Shown: in pieces, positions 9,196 to 18,882 of the stretch
Layout of the letters: the number at the start of each line of letters is the position of its first letter
How positions within the stretch are numbered: the first letter of the stretch is position 1
Source of the DNA: Necropsobacter massiliensis
GTDB lineage: Bacteria > Pseudomonadota > Gammaproteobacteria > Enterobacterales > Pasteurellaceae
Direction: 5' to 3'
Assembly (NCBI RefSeq): GCF_000827595.2
Contig: NZ_LN776179.1
Span: 40,759-104,758, forward strand
DNA length: 64,000 nt
Translations under genes and position numbers: made by a program
Notes under the pieces: model-generated
What the model was told of the DNA's origin: nothing
The model's input: only the letters and a program-made list of their open reading frames with translations
The model's database searches: none

Positions 9196-10329
9196 TTAAC
9201 TGTTGTCCTGACGCCGATAAATCATTTTAACGTCCATATCAATTTGCCGTACGGACTGTAACGCCCATAAGGGCGCGTCGGCAAGCCGCTGAATATGAGA
9301 TAAATCATATAATCCGCGCGCCTGATTGCCCAGCAATTTTGGTGCCACATACACGATTAGCTCATCCACTAGATTCCGTTCGATTAATGCGCCAGCAAGC
9401 CCGGCACCGGCTTCGACCCACAAACTATTGATTTGTCGTTGACCTAACAGGGATAGCAAAGCGTACAGAGAATCCTGTCCGTCCTCAACTTCCAGGCGAA
9501 TATGCTGGCAGAAGTCGGGAAAGTCAGACATATCACGCGCATCGCGACTGACCAGCCATACCGGCGCAGGAATGTGAAACAGCCGGTGGATGGGCTGAAC
9601 CAAATGCTGATTATCCAGAATAATTCTGACCGGCTGGCGCAGATTCGCTTGCCGGTACTGATGCCGCACCTCATCCGGCAGTTGCTGCCAACGTACATTC
9701 AGCAACGGATCATCAGCGGCGACGGTTTTTCCAGTAGATAAAATTGCCGAGGCTTTCGCCCGTTCCGTCTGTACATCCCGACGTGACAGCTCGCCAGTAA
9801 TCCATTTGCTTTCGCCGCTTGCCATCGCAGTTTTACCGTCGATGCTAATTGCCATTTTTAACTGCACAAAGGGCATACCGCAGCGCATTCGCTTGAGAAA
9901 ACCTTTGTTCAGCAATTCCGCTTGTTCCTGTAATAATCCAACCGCCGTTTCCACCCCGCCGGCGCGTAGCATCGCCAGCCCTTGACCGGCAACTTGCGGA
10001 TTGGGATCCTGCATAGCGGCAATCACTCGGCTCACACCGGCATCAATCAATGCCTTGGCGCAAGGCGGCGTTCGCCCGAAATGGGAGCAGGGTTCCAAGG
10101 TAACATAAGCGGTGGCGCCACGCGCTCGTTCACCAGCATCCATCAGCGCCATCACTTCCGCATGAGGTTGTCCCGCTTTAAAATGAAAACCTTTGCCCAC
10201 CACATTACCGTCTTTCACCAACACACAGCCGACCGCCGGATTCGGCGCAGTAGTAAATATTCCGTTGCCAGCAAGCGCCAACGCCTGCTGCATATATTGC
10301 ACATCATGTTCGGTAAATTGAGGTTGCAT
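9196..10329 (-). CDS. ribD: Bifunctional riboflavin deaminase/reductase RibD
   Basis: Carries out two steps of riboflavin synthesis: deamination of the pyrimidine and reduction of its ribose side chain. At 377 residues it is full length. The N-terminal deaminase domain (1-150) has the zinc motifs HAEVMALMDAG and EPCSHFGRTPPC. The C-terminal reductase domain (150-377) has KMAISIDGKTA and NSLWVEAGAGLAGALIERNLVDE-type sequence. It starts one base after the nrdR stop, so the genes are very probably co-transcribed, as in many gamma-proteobacteria. Confidence 0.96.
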   Translation of the reverse strand: MQPQFTEHDVQYMQQALALAGNGIFTTAPNPAVGCVLVKDGNVVGKGFHFKAGQPHAEVMALMDAGERARGATAYVTLEPCSHFGRTPPCAKALIDAGVSRVIAAMQDPNPQVAGQGLAMLRAGGVETAVGLLQEQAELLNKGFLKRMRCGMPFVQLKMAISIDGKTAMASGESKWITGELSRRDVQTERAKASAILSTGKTVAADDPLLNVRWQQLPDEVRHQYRQANLRQPVRIILDNQHLVQPIHRLFHIPAPVWLVSRDARDMSDFPDFCQHIRLEVEDGQDSLYALLSLLGQRQINSLWVEAGAGLAGALIERNLVDELIVYVAPKLLGNQARGLYDLSHIQRLADAPLWALQSVRQIDMDVKMIYRRQDNS

Positions 10330-10330
10330 A

Positions 10331-10780
10331 TTAATCCTTTAACTTCTCAATTTCTTGGCTAAACTGATTAATATCGTCAAAACTCAAATACACCGAAGCG
10401 AAACGGATATACGCCACTTTATCCAAGCTTTTCAACTCATTCATTGCCAACTTGCCGATCAGTGCGCTCGGCACTTCCCGCTCACCAGTCGCGCGCAGCT
10501 GATGAATAATATGACTGATCGCCTTTTCCACATCATCGGAACTGACCGGGCGTTTCTCCAACGCATGTAAAATACCGCGACGCAGTTTATCTTCATTAAA
10601 AGGCTCACGGCTATGATCGCTTTTGATCACTTTGGGAATAATCAGCTCTGCGGTTTCAAAAGTGGTAAAACGTTCATGACATTTACCGCATTCCCGCCGG
10701 CGGCGAACCTGATAACCGTCGGACACCAAACGGCTATCGATGACTTTGGTTTCTTCAGTGGAACAAAAAGGACAGTGCAT
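10331..10780 (-). CDS. nrdR: Transcriptional repressor NrdR
   Basis: Zinc-ribbon/ATP-cone repressor of ribonucleotide reductase genes. I place the start at 10780, where [17 protein letters not shown] begins; this gives 149 residues, the usual length, and AGAGGA stands upstream. A longer reading to 10819 would add 13 unconserved residues. The four zinc cysteines are CPFC and CGKCHERF. The ATP-cone contains the [18 protein letters not shown] motif. First gene of the nrdR-ribD-degS-yfbR cluster. Confidence 0.95.
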   Translation of the reverse strand: MHCPFCSTEETKVIDSRLVSDGYQVRRRRECGKCHERFTTFETAELIIPKVIKSDHSREPFNEDKLRRGILHALEKRPVSSDDVEKAISHIIHQLRATGEREVPSALIGKLAMNELKSLDKVAYIRFASVYLSFDDINQFSQEIEKLKD

Positions 10781-10980
10781 AAAATCCTCTGGACATATAA
10801 CAGACATAGACCGCTGCATTTTAACAAGATTTACATTGATTTACGATATTTTTCAGCCGCGGATAACAATCCGAACAAAGATGCGGGCGAATACCTTGCA
10901 ATATTTTTTTACCCGCCGCTTGCATATCAGTCGGTTATTTCCTACTATAACGCTCAACTTTTTTATATTTGGAGAAAAAC

Positions 10981-11841
10981 ATGCAAAACGAACTCATTTG
11001 TTACAAAAAAATGCCACTATGGGATAAACACAGCCTGCCACAAATGTTTCGAGAAAAACATAATACTAAAGCCGGCACTTGGGGCAAGCTGACCGTTATT
11101 ACGGGCAAGCTTAAATTCTCTCTGTTGACGGAAAACGGCGAGCTTATCAGCGAACATATTTTCACAGCCGATCAAAACACCCCATTGGTAGAACCGCAGC
11201 AATGGCACAAAGTGGAACCTTTATCCGATGATTTGACATGCTATCTGGAATTTTACTGTAAGAAAGCCGATTATTTCAGCAAAAAATATAATATGACTGC
11301 CACCCATTCGGAAGTCAAAAGTGCGGTACAAATACTCAAACCTTGCAAAACGCTGGATCTCGGCTGCGGACAGGGGCGCAATGCCTTATTTTTGAGCCTG
11401 TTGGGCTATACGGTGACAGCGCTGGATCATAATGAAGCCAGCCTTGCCTTTTTAACTCAGACCGCGGAAAAAGAAAATTTAATAATAAACACCGCACTTT
11501 ACGATATTAATTCGGCAGCCATTCGGGAAAATTATGATTTTATTCTGTCTACCGTGGTCTTTATGTTTTTACAGCGCAGCGCAGTGCCGGCGGTTATTGA
11601 AAATATGCAGCAACACACCAATCCAGGCGGTTATAACCTGATTGTCGCGGCAATGAGTACCGATGACGTTCCTTGCCCGCTGCCATTTTCCTTTACTTTT
11701 CAAGAAAATGAGCTAAAAACTTACTATCGTGATTGGGAACTGGTGAAATATAACGAAGAAATGGGCGAATTGCACAAAACCGACGAACACGGCAATCGGA
11801 TTAAAATGAAATTCGTGACTATGCTGGCAAGAAAGCGATAA
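10981..11841 (+). CDS. tehB: Tellurite-resistance methyltransferase TehB
   Basis: SAM-dependent methyltransferase that detoxifies tellurite; in Haemophilus influenzae it also contributes to oxidative-stress resistance. About 286 residues. The N-terminal part (1-90) is the cupin-like DUF1971 domain seen in the Haemophilus form (GTWGKLTVITGKLKF, EPQQWHKVEPLSDDL). The C-terminal methyltransferase has motif I LDLGCGQGRNALFLSLLG and the family-typical FILSTVVFMFL and MSTDDVPCPLPFSF. The start at 10981 is chosen because GGAG lies 7 bases upstream; a TTG in frame 12 bases earlier overlaps that site. Confidence 0.95.
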   Translation: MQNELICYKKMPLWDKHSLPQMFREKHNTKAGTWGKLTVITGKLKFSLLTENGELISEHIFTADQNTPLVEPQQWHKVEPLSDDLTCYLEFYCKKADYFSKKYNMTATHSEVKSAVQILKPCKTLDLGCGQGRNALFLSLLGYTVTALDHNEASLAFLTQTAEKENLIINTALYDINSAAIRENYDFILSTVVFMFLQRSAVPAVIENMQQHTNPGGYNLIVAAMSTDDVPCPLPFSFTFQENELKTYYRDWELVKYNEEMGELHKTDEHGNRIKMKFVTMLARKR

Positions 11842-11859
11842 GTCGCGATAAGTGTGATT

Positions 11860-11880
11860 TAAGGGTGCCAAGCACCCTTA
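11860..11880. terminator. Terminator between convergent tehB and modC
   Basis: TAAGGGTGC and GCACCCTTA form a 9-bp perfect stem with loop CAA; it overlaps the modC stop codon and lies 20 bases after tehB. It may serve both convergent genes. Confidence 0.6.
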
Positions 11881-12936
11881 TTGCATTACCGATACGGCTT
11901 TAATCTGGGCATAAACCGTCTGCCCGACCTGCAAATTCAATTCCTGCAAAGACCATGGGCTGATCGTCGCCCAAATCGACTGTTCAGCCACTTCAATCCG
12001 TACATCCACCTGATTTTCCCGCGTGAAAAGTGCGGTGATTTTTCCGCGCAAAATATTACGAATACTGCTTTTCTGCGGCAACGTCAGCGCCACAGAGACA
12101 TCGGAGCCGGCAATACAAATACGTACCTTTTCCCCTATCCGCCGTGAAACCGCCCCGACCCACAACGCTTGCTCGCCCAGTGCCAGGGCGGTCATTGGAT
12201 ACAGCGGATGATGCAAATAAACCGGCAATGCCAACACCGCACTTTGTTCATTCTCACTTTTCCACGGAGCAAACAACGGGCTTTGCCAGATATTTTCCAG
12301 CACATCATAGGCGCGAACGCGACCATCGTCCAACAGCACCACTCGTTCCGCCAAACGCAGCAATTCGTCCAAACTGTGAGTAACATATAAAATGGGAATA
12401 TTAATTCGTTCGGATAAGGTTTCCAGATAATTAAGCAGCTCCCGTTTGCGCGGCAGATCCAAGGCAGATAACGGCTCGTCCATCAACAAAATTTCAGGAT
12501 CTGTCAACAATGCCCGTCCAATCGCCACGCGCTGCTTTTCCCCGCCGGATAAGGTTATCGGATAACGTTTCAGTAAATGCCCGATTCCCAGCAACTCAAC
12601 AATATCGTCAAATTCCTGCCGACTTGCGTTTTTAATGCCGTAGCGTAAATTGCCTTTTACCGTATAATGCGGAAACAAACGGGCGTCCTGAAAAACATAA
12701 CCGATCTGCCGCCGATTCGGCGCCAAATTGATATTGGCTTGCGTATCCACCAAAGTGCGGTGATTTAGTCGAATATATCCTTCATCGGGCTGCAATAACC
12801 CGCCGATTAAATTGATTAAGGATGACTTTCCAGAACCCGATAACCCAAACAATGCGGTAATGCCCTGATTCGGAATCTGTAGATCGGCGGCAAACTTCAT
12901 CTGCCCCAAGGTTTTACTGACATTAATTTCCAACAT
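11878..12936 (-). CDS. modC: Molybdate ABC transporter ATP-binding protein ModC
   Basis: ATPase of the molybdate importer. At 352 residues it has an N-terminal ABC domain with Walker [10 protein letters not shown], signature LSGGEKQR and Walker [13 protein letters not shown], and a C-terminal TOBE/molybdate-binding domain (about 290-352). It overlaps modB by 14 bases, the typical modBC coupling. It is the last gene of the leftward modABC operon and ends at a shared hairpin with tehB. Several uptake signals lie inside the gene. Confidence 0.96.
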   Translation of the reverse strand: MLEINVSKTLGQMKFAADLQIPNQGITALFGLSGSGKSSLINLIGGLLQPDEGYIRLNHRTLVDTQANINLAPNRRQIGYVFQDARLFPHYTVKGNLRYGIKNASRQEFDDIVELLGIGHLLKRYPITLSGGEKQRVAIGRALLTDPEILLMDEPLSALDLPRKRELLNYLETLSERINIPILYVTHSLDELLRLAERVVLLDDGRVRAYDVLENIWQSPLFAPWKSENEQSAVLALPVYLHHPLYPMTALALGEQALWVGAVSRRIGEKVRICIAGSDVSVALTLPQKSSIRNILRGKITALFTRENQVDVRIEVAEQSIWATISPWSLQELNLQVGQTVYAQIKAVSVMQ

Positions 12937-13648
12937 GCATTTGCCCCAATTTTTGCTGAGTACGTTTTGCCAGCCATTCCGATAACAATAATGAAACCAG
13001 TGAAATCACAATCGCAATCAAACAAAGCCGTGCCGCCGCACTTTCCGCACCCGGCGTTTCAATAAAGGAAAACATCGCAAGCGGAATTGTCTGAGTGACT
13101 TTCGGAATATTGGAAACAAAAGTAATGGTGGCGCCGAATTCACCTAAAGAGCGGGCAAAGCCGAGAATCAGCCCAGCCAATATTCCCGGCAAAGAAAGCG
13201 GTAAAGTAATGGTAAAAAAAGTTTTTACCCCGGAGGCGCCCAATGTTCTTGCCGCCTGCTCCAGCCGAAAGTCCACACTTTCCAATGCCAGACGAATAGA
13301 ACGCACCACCAACGGCAGTGCCACAATTGCCGATGCCAGCGCCGCACCATACCAGTTAAAACCAAAACTAAAATCAAACCATTGCTGCAAATAACGTCCG
13401 ATAATGCCGTTGCGCCCCATGATAACCAACAGCAGATAACCAATCACCACCGGCGGCAATACCAGCGGCAAATGAATAATGCCATTTAACACCGATTTTC
13501 CCCAAAATGTTTTGCGCGCTAGCAACCAAGCAAGAAAAATCGAAAGGGGGAGACTGGCAAAAATAGAAATCAACGCGACTTTAAGACTCAATAAAATCGC
13601 GTTGATCTCAGGCTGAGAGAGTTGAAAATAATCAAACAATGATGACAT
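12923..13648 (-). CDS. modB: Molybdate ABC transporter permease ModB
   Basis: Inner-membrane permease of the molybdate importer. At 241 residues it has about six membrane segments and the EAA loop contacting ModC ([21 protein letters not shown]). [15 protein letters not shown] is characteristic of ModB. Its 3' end overlaps modC by 14 bases. The 79-base gap to modA holds a hairpin that could reduce transcription into modBC. Confidence 0.95.
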   Translation of the reverse strand: MSSLFDYFQLSQPEINAILLSLKVALISIFASLPLSIFLAWLLARKTFWGKSVLNGIIHLPLVLPPVVIGYLLLVIMGRNGIIGRYLQQWFDFSFGFNWYGAALASAIVALPLVVRSIRLALESVDFRLEQAARTLGASGVKTFFTITLPLSLPGILAGLILGFARSLGEFGATITFVSNIPKVTQTIPLAMFSFIETPGAESAAARLCLIAIVISLVSLLLSEWLAKRTQQKLGQMHVGN

Positions 13649-13694
13649 AAAGACGCCGGGTGAGCCGTTTTCCTATAATCGCGTAACGAAAAAT

Positions 13695-13723
13695 GCGGAG
13701 GCTATTGATTTCCTCCGCCCGTC
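13695..13723 (-). terminator. Hairpin between modA and modB
   Basis: On the minus strand GCGGAGG and CCTCCGC form a 7-bp GC-rich stem and are followed by ATTTTT. It lies between modA and modB and probably works as a partial terminator that keeps binding-protein levels above transporter levels. Confidence 0.6.
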
Positions 13724-13727
13724 TTTA

Positions 13728-14492
13728 TTATTTACTGGAAAAACCGAACTGTTCAAATAGTTTTTTCGCCGGTTCGGATTTTAAATAATTCAAAAAGTTC
13801 CGACTTGCCGGATTATCATGACCGGCGACGATCGCAGCGGGATATTCTACCGGCGGATGCGAACCATCCGGGAATACCGCAACCACTTTCACTTTTTGGC
13901 TTGCTGCCGCATCAGTGGCGTACACTATGCCTAACGGCGATTCGCCCTGCTCCACTAACGCCAGCGCCGCACGCACATTATTCGCACGCGCAAGTTTGTC
14001 TTCCAGCGCATTCCATTGGTTTAAATGAGTCAATGCCGCTTTGGCATATTTACCTGCCGGAACATGTGCTGGATCGCCAACCGCCAGATAGCTGCCATTT
14101 AATGCGGCTTGCCATTTATCATCAGTTAAATCAACATGTTCAATCTGGCTTTTTTCCGGCGCAATCATCACTAATTTGTTGCCGACCAAATCAAAACGGC
14201 TATCCGCCACAATAGCATTTTTTTCTGCCAGGAAATCCATCCATTTTTGGTCCGCGGAAATAAATACATCCGCCGGCGCCCCTTCAGTAATCTGGCGGGC
14301 CAGTACGGAAGAAGAAGCAAAGGAGAAATCAATTTCTTCATTCGGATTGGCTTTCAGATATGCCGCTTTCACATCTTCCAACGCATTGGTCATTGACGCC
14401 GCGGCAAAAACGGTGATTTTCGCTTGAACAGATAACGCAAGTACTGCGCAGCTCAACATAACGGCACGGGCAAATTGTTTAATATTAGGCAT
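13728..14492 (-). CDS. modA: Molybdate-binding periplasmic protein ModA
   Basis: Periplasmic solute-binding protein that delivers molybdate (and tungstate) to ModBC. About 254 residues. A Sec signal peptide (MLSCAVLALSVQA) ends near AKITVFAAASMTNAL, the start of the mature ModA fold. FSFASSSVLARQI and VGDPAHVPAGKYAK are typical ligand-site motifs. The start at 14492 is preferred because GGAG lies 5 bases upstream; the in-frame ATG 12 bases earlier includes that site. First gene of modABC, divergent from modE. Confidence 0.95.
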   Translation of the reverse strand: MPNIKQFARAVMLSCAVLALSVQAKITVFAAASMTNALEDVKAAYLKANPNEEIDFSFASSSVLARQITEGAPADVFISADQKWMDFLAEKNAIVADSRFDLVGNKLVMIAPEKSQIEHVDLTDDKWQAALNGSYLAVGDPAHVPAGKYAKAALTHLNQWNALEDKLARANNVRAALALVEQGESPLGIVYATDAAASQKVKVVAVFPDGSHPPVEYPAAIVAGHDNPASRNFLNYLKSEPAKKLFEQFGFSSK

Positions 14493-14533
14493 AATGTTCT
14501 CCATAAATGTAACATAGAAGCAATATGCATGGG

Positions 14534-14547
14534 ATTATATAACGAAT
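14534..14547. promoter_or_regulatory. Possible ModE half-site in the modA-modE spacer
   Basis: ATTATATAACGAAT resembles one arm of the ModE operator (TATATAACGAT). The other arm is not clear. It lies 42 bases upstream of modA, where molybdate-dependent repression by ModE is expected. Low-to-moderate confidence because only one arm matches. Confidence 0.35.
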
Positions 14548-14620
14548 CGAAAAATAAAAGCTACAGAAAAAAAGAACTTTCCATTAAAATAAATCAACCG
14601 GTCAACATGGAGCAATACTT

Positions 14621-15397
14621 ATGTCGGAAACAGAAATTCTTCTCACAATAAAACTGCAACGACAACTTTTTGTCGATCCGAAACGGATTCGTCTGCTAAA
14701 AGCAATTCAGCAATACGGTTCAATTAATCAAGCGGCGAAAAATGCACAGGTCAGTTATAAAAGCGCATGGGATCATCTGGAAGCAATGAATGCGATCAGT
14801 CCGAAACCCTTGCTCGAACGCAATATCGGCGGCAAAAACGGTGGCGGTACAATGTTGACGGTGTATGCCCAACGCTTGCTGCAACTCTATGATTTACTGG
14901 AACAAACCCAACAAAAAGCGTTTGCCATCCTGCAAGACGAAAGCGTACCACTCGACAGCCTACTTTCCGCCACCGCCCGCTTCTCTTTGCAAAGCAGTGC
15001 CCGAAACCAGTTTTTCGGTCAAGTCAAACACTTGCGTTTACAAGATATTCACTGTTATGTGGAAATCAGGGTTAATGGCTTTCCGCAGCCGCTCATCGCC
15101 TCAATTACAGCGCAAAGTGCGGCGCGTTTACAGCTTGTTTGCGGCAAAGAAGTGATGATTATGGTGAAAGCGCCTTGGGTAAAACTGCACCATAGTCCAC
15201 CGTCAGAGACGCAAAACTGCTTTCCTGCAAATATCAGTGCAATAACCGACAAAGCGCAGGTCAAAGAAGTGATTCTCTCGCTCGGAAACAAGACCGAATG
15301 CTGCGCGACCGTCAGTAAAAACGAACAATTCCGTGTGAATGAAAACGTTTACTGCACGATTGATCCGGAGCAGATCGTATTGCTCACGTTATATTAA
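14621..15397 (+). CDS. modE: Molybdate-responsive regulator ModE
   Basis: Regulator that binds molybdate and represses modABC while activating molybdoenzyme operons. At 258 residues it has the two-part ModE layout: an N-terminal winged helix-turn-helix (QYGSINQAAKNAQVSYKSAWDHLEAM) and the GGKNGGGTMLT wing, then two TOBE-like molybdate domains (about 120-190 and 195-258). ARNQFFGQVKHL precedes the first TOBE fold. Start at 14621 follows TGGAGCAATACTT. Divergent from modA; uvrD converges from the right. Confidence 0.95.
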   Translation: MSETEILLTIKLQRQLFVDPKRIRLLKAIQQYGSINQAAKNAQVSYKSAWDHLEAMNAISPKPLLERNIGGKNGGGTMLTVYAQRLLQLYDLLEQTQQKAFAILQDESVPLDSLLSATARFSLQSSARNQFFGQVKHLRLQDIHCYVEIRVNGFPQPLIASITAQSAARLQLVCGKEVMIMVKAPWVKLHHSPPSETQNCFPANISAITDKAQVKEVILSLGNKTECCATVSKNEQFRVNENVYCTIDPEQIVLLTLY

Positions 15398-15408
15398 ACC
15401 AACGTAAC

Positions 15409-15436
15409 GGCAGCCTGCAGCTCAAAGCTGCCTTTC
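15409..15436. terminator. Terminator after modE
   Basis: GGCAGC and GCTGCC pair across a 12-base loop, followed by TTTCCCC. It lies between the convergent modE and uvrD. An uptake signal follows within the next 20 bases. Confidence 0.5.
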
Positions 15437-15461
15437 CCCATGCGCAAAGTGCGGTGTTTTT

Positions 15462-17645
15462 TCACAGTTTTTCCAACTTCGCCAGTGCGGCAATCAGCCA
15501 TTTAATACCTTGTCCCTGAAATGCAATTTGCAAACGGGTTTGATTGTCCGCGCCTTCCACGTTGATGACGGTTCCTACGCCGAATTTCGCATGTTTTACT
15601 TTTTGTCCGCTTTTCCATTCGCTTTCTGACAATGCGGATGTCGGCACAATACTGCCCACCGCACTGCGGTTATAGGCGCGGGTCACGGTGCCGCGCAGGC
15701 GCACTTCCTGAATACAGTCGTTCGGCAATTCGGCAATAAAACGCGACGGCAAATGACGCTCTTCTTTGGCATATAAACGGCGGCTTTCCGCATAACACAG
15801 GGTCAATTTTTTCTTTGCCCGAGTAATGCCTACATAAGCCAAACGGCGCTCTTCTTCCAGTCTACCTGGTTCTTCAAAGGAACGGAAACTCGGAAACAGC
15901 CCTTCTTCCACCCCAACAATAAACACGCGGGCAAATTCCAGCCCCTTCGCCGAATGCAGCGTCATCATCTGCACGCAGGATTGGTGCGGCGAAGCCTGTT
16001 CTTCGCCAGCTTCAAGGGAAGCGTGAGTTAAAAAGGCGGTCAAATCCGACATCTCTTCCGCCTCGTCCGGTTTGATAAATTCTCTGCTGGCAGTCACTAA
16101 TTCTTCCAGATTTTCGATCCGCACTTCGCCTTTCTCGCCTTTTTCCTGTTTATACATATCATATAAACCGGAATGCTTAATCACGAAATCCGTTTGTGCG
16201 AATAATGGCATCTCTTCTGTGTCACGCTGCAACGAGTTAACCAGTTCGAGAAAACGCACAAGCGCGGTCGCGGCGCGCGCGGACAGCATATTTTCCTGAA
16301 TTGCCACCTGCGTTGCCTGCCACAGCGTGAGCTGCCGTTCACGGGTTAACGTTCGCAGACTGTCGAGCGTGCGATCACCGATACCGCGCGGCGGCGTATT
16401 GACCACGCGTTCAAAGGCGGCATCATCCTGACGGTTGGCGATCAAACGTAAATAAGCCAACGCATCTTTAATTTCCTGCCGTTCAAAGAAACGCATGCCG
16501 CCGTAAATACGATAGGGAATTTTCGCCCGAATCAGCGCTTCTTCAATCACGCGCGACTGGCTGTTGCTGCGATACAATACGGCGCAATCATCCAGTTTGC
16601 CGCCCTCTTCCTGCCAGATATTAATTTGGCTTGCCACAAACAGCGCCTCATCCAGTTCATTGAACGCCGCATAAATGCCGACGGGTTCGCCCTGCTCGCC
16701 GTTCGTCCATAAATCTTTACCTAATCGGTTATTGTTATTGGCAATTAAGTGATTGGCGCTTTGCAAAATATTGCCCGTTGAGCGATAATTCTGTTCAAGG
16801 CGGATAGTCTGCGCGTGATGAAAATCCTGTAAAAAACGGTGAATATTCTCAACCTGCGCGCCACGCCAGCCATAAATCGACTGATCATCATCACCGACAA
16901 TCATCAGCTTGCCCTGTTCACCGGCAAGCAATTTAATCCACGCATATTGAATTTTATTGGTATCTTGAAATTCATCCACCAGAATATGCTGAAAACGCTG
17001 GCGATAACGCTGCAAAATAACCGGCTTTTTCAGCCACAATTCGTAAGCGCGCAGCAACAGCTCGGAAAAATCCACTAAACCGGCGCGATCACAGGCGTCT
17101 TGATAAATGTGATAAATGCGGATCCATTCCCGTTCCTGCGGATCATTGCCGTCATCAATTTGAGCCGGGCGCAATCCTTCTTCTTTTTTATTATTGATAT
17201 ACCAGCACGCCTGTTTGTAAGGGTACATTTTTTCGTCGTAATGATGCAGCTTCATCAAACGCTTCACCAGCCGCAGCTGATCCTCGCTGTCCAGAATCTG
17301 AAAATCCTGCGGCAGACCGGCATCGGCATGATGTGCGCGTAATAGACGATGAGCAATACTGTGAAAGGTGCCGACCCACATACCGAATAAACGCTGCGAT
17401 GAATATTGAACCAACGTGGACTCAATCCGCTGGCGCATTTCCGCCGCCGCTTTATTAGTGAAAGTCACCGCCATAATGCTACCTTCGGCGATATGCTCCA
17501 CCGCGATAAGCCAAGCAATGCGGTATGTCAGCACACGGGTTTTACCACTGCCCGCCCCCGCCAGCACCAGATAATTGCCTAAGGGCGCAGCAACCGCTTC
17601 GCGTTGTTTATCGTTTAATCCGTCAAGTAATTCAGAAATATCCAT
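15462..17645 (-). CDS. uvrD: DNA helicase II UvrD
   Basis: Superfamily 1A 3'-5' helicase acting in nucleotide-excision and mismatch repair. At 727 residues it is full length. Helicase motifs are visible in order: Walker A GAGSGKTRVL, Ia AVTFTNKAAAEM, II DEFQDTNKIQ, III GDDDQSIYGWRGA, IV EQNYRSTGNIL, V LHSAKGLEF and VI RLAYVGITRAKKKL. The C-terminal tail has the VKHAKFGVGTVINVEG repeat bound to RNA polymerase in homologues. It stands alone between modE and rlmM. Confidence 0.97.
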   Translation of the reverse strand: MDISELLDGLNDKQREAVAAPLGNYLVLAGAGSGKTRVLTYRIAWLIAVEHIAEGSIMAVTFTNKAAAEMRQRIESTLVQYSSQRLFGMWVGTFHSIAHRLLRAHHADAGLPQDFQILDSEDQLRLVKRLMKLHHYDEKMYPYKQACWYINNKKEEGLRPAQIDDGNDPQEREWIRIYHIYQDACDRAGLVDFSELLLRAYELWLKKPVILQRYRQRFQHILVDEFQDTNKIQYAWIKLLAGEQGKLMIVGDDDQSIYGWRGAQVENIHRFLQDFHHAQTIRLEQNYRSTGNILQSANHLIANNNNRLGKDLWTNGEQGEPVGIYAAFNELDEALFVASQINIWQEEGGKLDDCAVLYRSNSQSRVIEEALIRAKIPYRIYGGMRFFERQEIKDALAYLRLIANRQDDAAFERVVNTPPRGIGDRTLDSLRTLTRERQLTLWQATQVAIQENMLSARAATALVRFLELVNSLQRDTEEMPLFAQTDFVIKHSGLYDMYKQEKGEKGEVRIENLEELVTASREFIKPDEAEEMSDLTAFLTHASLEAGEEQASPHQSCVQMMTLHSAKGLEFARVFIVGVEEGLFPSFRSFEEPGRLEEERRLAYVGITRAKKKLTLCYAESRRLYAKEERHLPSRFIAELPNDCIQEVRLRGTVTRAYNRSAVGSIVPTSALSESEWKSGQKVKHAKFGVGTVINVEGADNQTRLQIAFQGQGIKWLIAALAKLEKL

Positions 17646-17781
17646 TACATCACCACTGTTTTTTTATACAGGCTAAATTATATTGAGTTTTTCCGCAAAG
17701 AACAATAAAAAGTGCGGTCGGAATTTGAAAGGTTTTAGCGCAGACAATCGCTTCGGTGCGGTGTACCACACCGATGTAGCT

Positions 17782-18882
17782 TTAGCGAATGAGCTTAATA
17801 TGCACGGTAATTTCTTCCCGGTCATGATAAAGATGTTTAGCCTGCACGGAAAAACGTAAGTCCCGTTGCTGCAATGCCTGTCGAATGTCATGCAAACAGC
17901 GACATACTTCGGCATAACGTTTTTTCATCGGCAGTTTCAGATTGAAAATGGTTTCGTTGCACCAGCCGTTAGTCAGCCATTTGCCGATCAAGGCGGTAAT
18001 ACGACTTGGTTGCTCCACCATATCGCACACCAGCCAATCAATACGGTGATGCTTCGGCGGCTGAAATTTAAAGCCGTCTTCCGCACAATGTTCAATGCGT
18101 CCCGTATCATGCAGACTTGCCGCCATTTTGCCATGATCGACGGCATACACAAATAAGCCACGTTTTACCAGCTGATAAGTCCAACCGCCCGGGCAAGCCC
18201 CGAGATCCACCGCGTACATATTTTCATTGAAATGGCGACGCTCTTGCTGACGCGGAATAAAGGTCAGAATCGCTTCTTCCAGTTTCAATGTTGAGCGGCT
18301 CGGCGCCTGTGGCGGGAATTTCAGCCGCATAATTCCCATAAAATGCGGCGAATGATTATCGTTATAAGAATAGCCGATATAACAACGGTCAGATTGAATG
18401 AAAAAAATGTGCAATGTCAGACCGCACTTTTCATTCGCTTTAGCGCACAGCCAACCTTGCTGTTTCAAAGCGTTGCGCATCGGTACGGTAAATTTTCGGC
18501 AAAATCCGGAAAGTGCTTTGGCATCGTTGGTATCGGCGGTTTCCACTCGAATCTCATTGCTTTGGTGTAAAGGGACTAACCGTTCAATCCACTGGTACTG
18601 CGCGATAATCGGACTAATGCGATCCTGCGGTGGTAAATCCTGCAACAAATCCGACACGACAATCATCTGGCGAGCAAAAATCAACTGATTAAACGGAATT
18701 TCACGCGCCAGCCGATCCGCCTCATGCGGCTGGTAACATTCAAAAATCACATAACCACTGTTTTCTATAACGCGGGCAAAACCAAAAATATTCAGCTGCG
18801 TCGCTTTATCGCTGATTTCTGCGGCGGTTTCTTTTTCAAATCCGGCACGGCAATATAATGCTAACTTATTCATCGTCGCCAC
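17782..18882 (-). CDS. rlmM: 23S rRNA C2498 2'-O-ribose methyltransferase RlmM
   Basis: Methylates the ribose of C2498 in 23S rRNA. At 366 residues it has an N-terminal THUMP-like RNA-binding region (1-170) and an RrmJ-type methyltransferase domain with SAM motif DLGACPGGWTYQLVKRG and DWLVCDMVEQPSRI; the catalytic lysines include KLPMKKRY. It overlaps gcvA by a few bases at its 5' end, suggesting a shared transcript. Confidence 0.95.
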   Translation of the reverse strand: MATMNKLALYCRAGFEKETAAEISDKATQLNIFGFARVIENSGYVIFECYQPHEADRLAREIPFNQLIFARQMIVVSDLLQDLPPQDRISPIIAQYQWIERLVPLHQSNEIRVETADTNDAKALSGFCRKFTVPMRNALKQQGWLCAKANEKCGLTLHIFFIQSDRCYIGYSYNDNHSPHFMGIMRLKFPPQAPSRSTLKLEEAILTFIPRQQERRHFNENMYAVDLGACPGGWTYQLVKRGLFVYAVDHGKMAASLHDTGRIEHCAEDGFKFQPPKHHRIDWLVCDMVEQPSRITALIGKWLTNGWCNETIFNLKLPMKKRYAEVCRCLHDIRQALQQRDLRFSVQAKHLYHDREEITVHIKLIR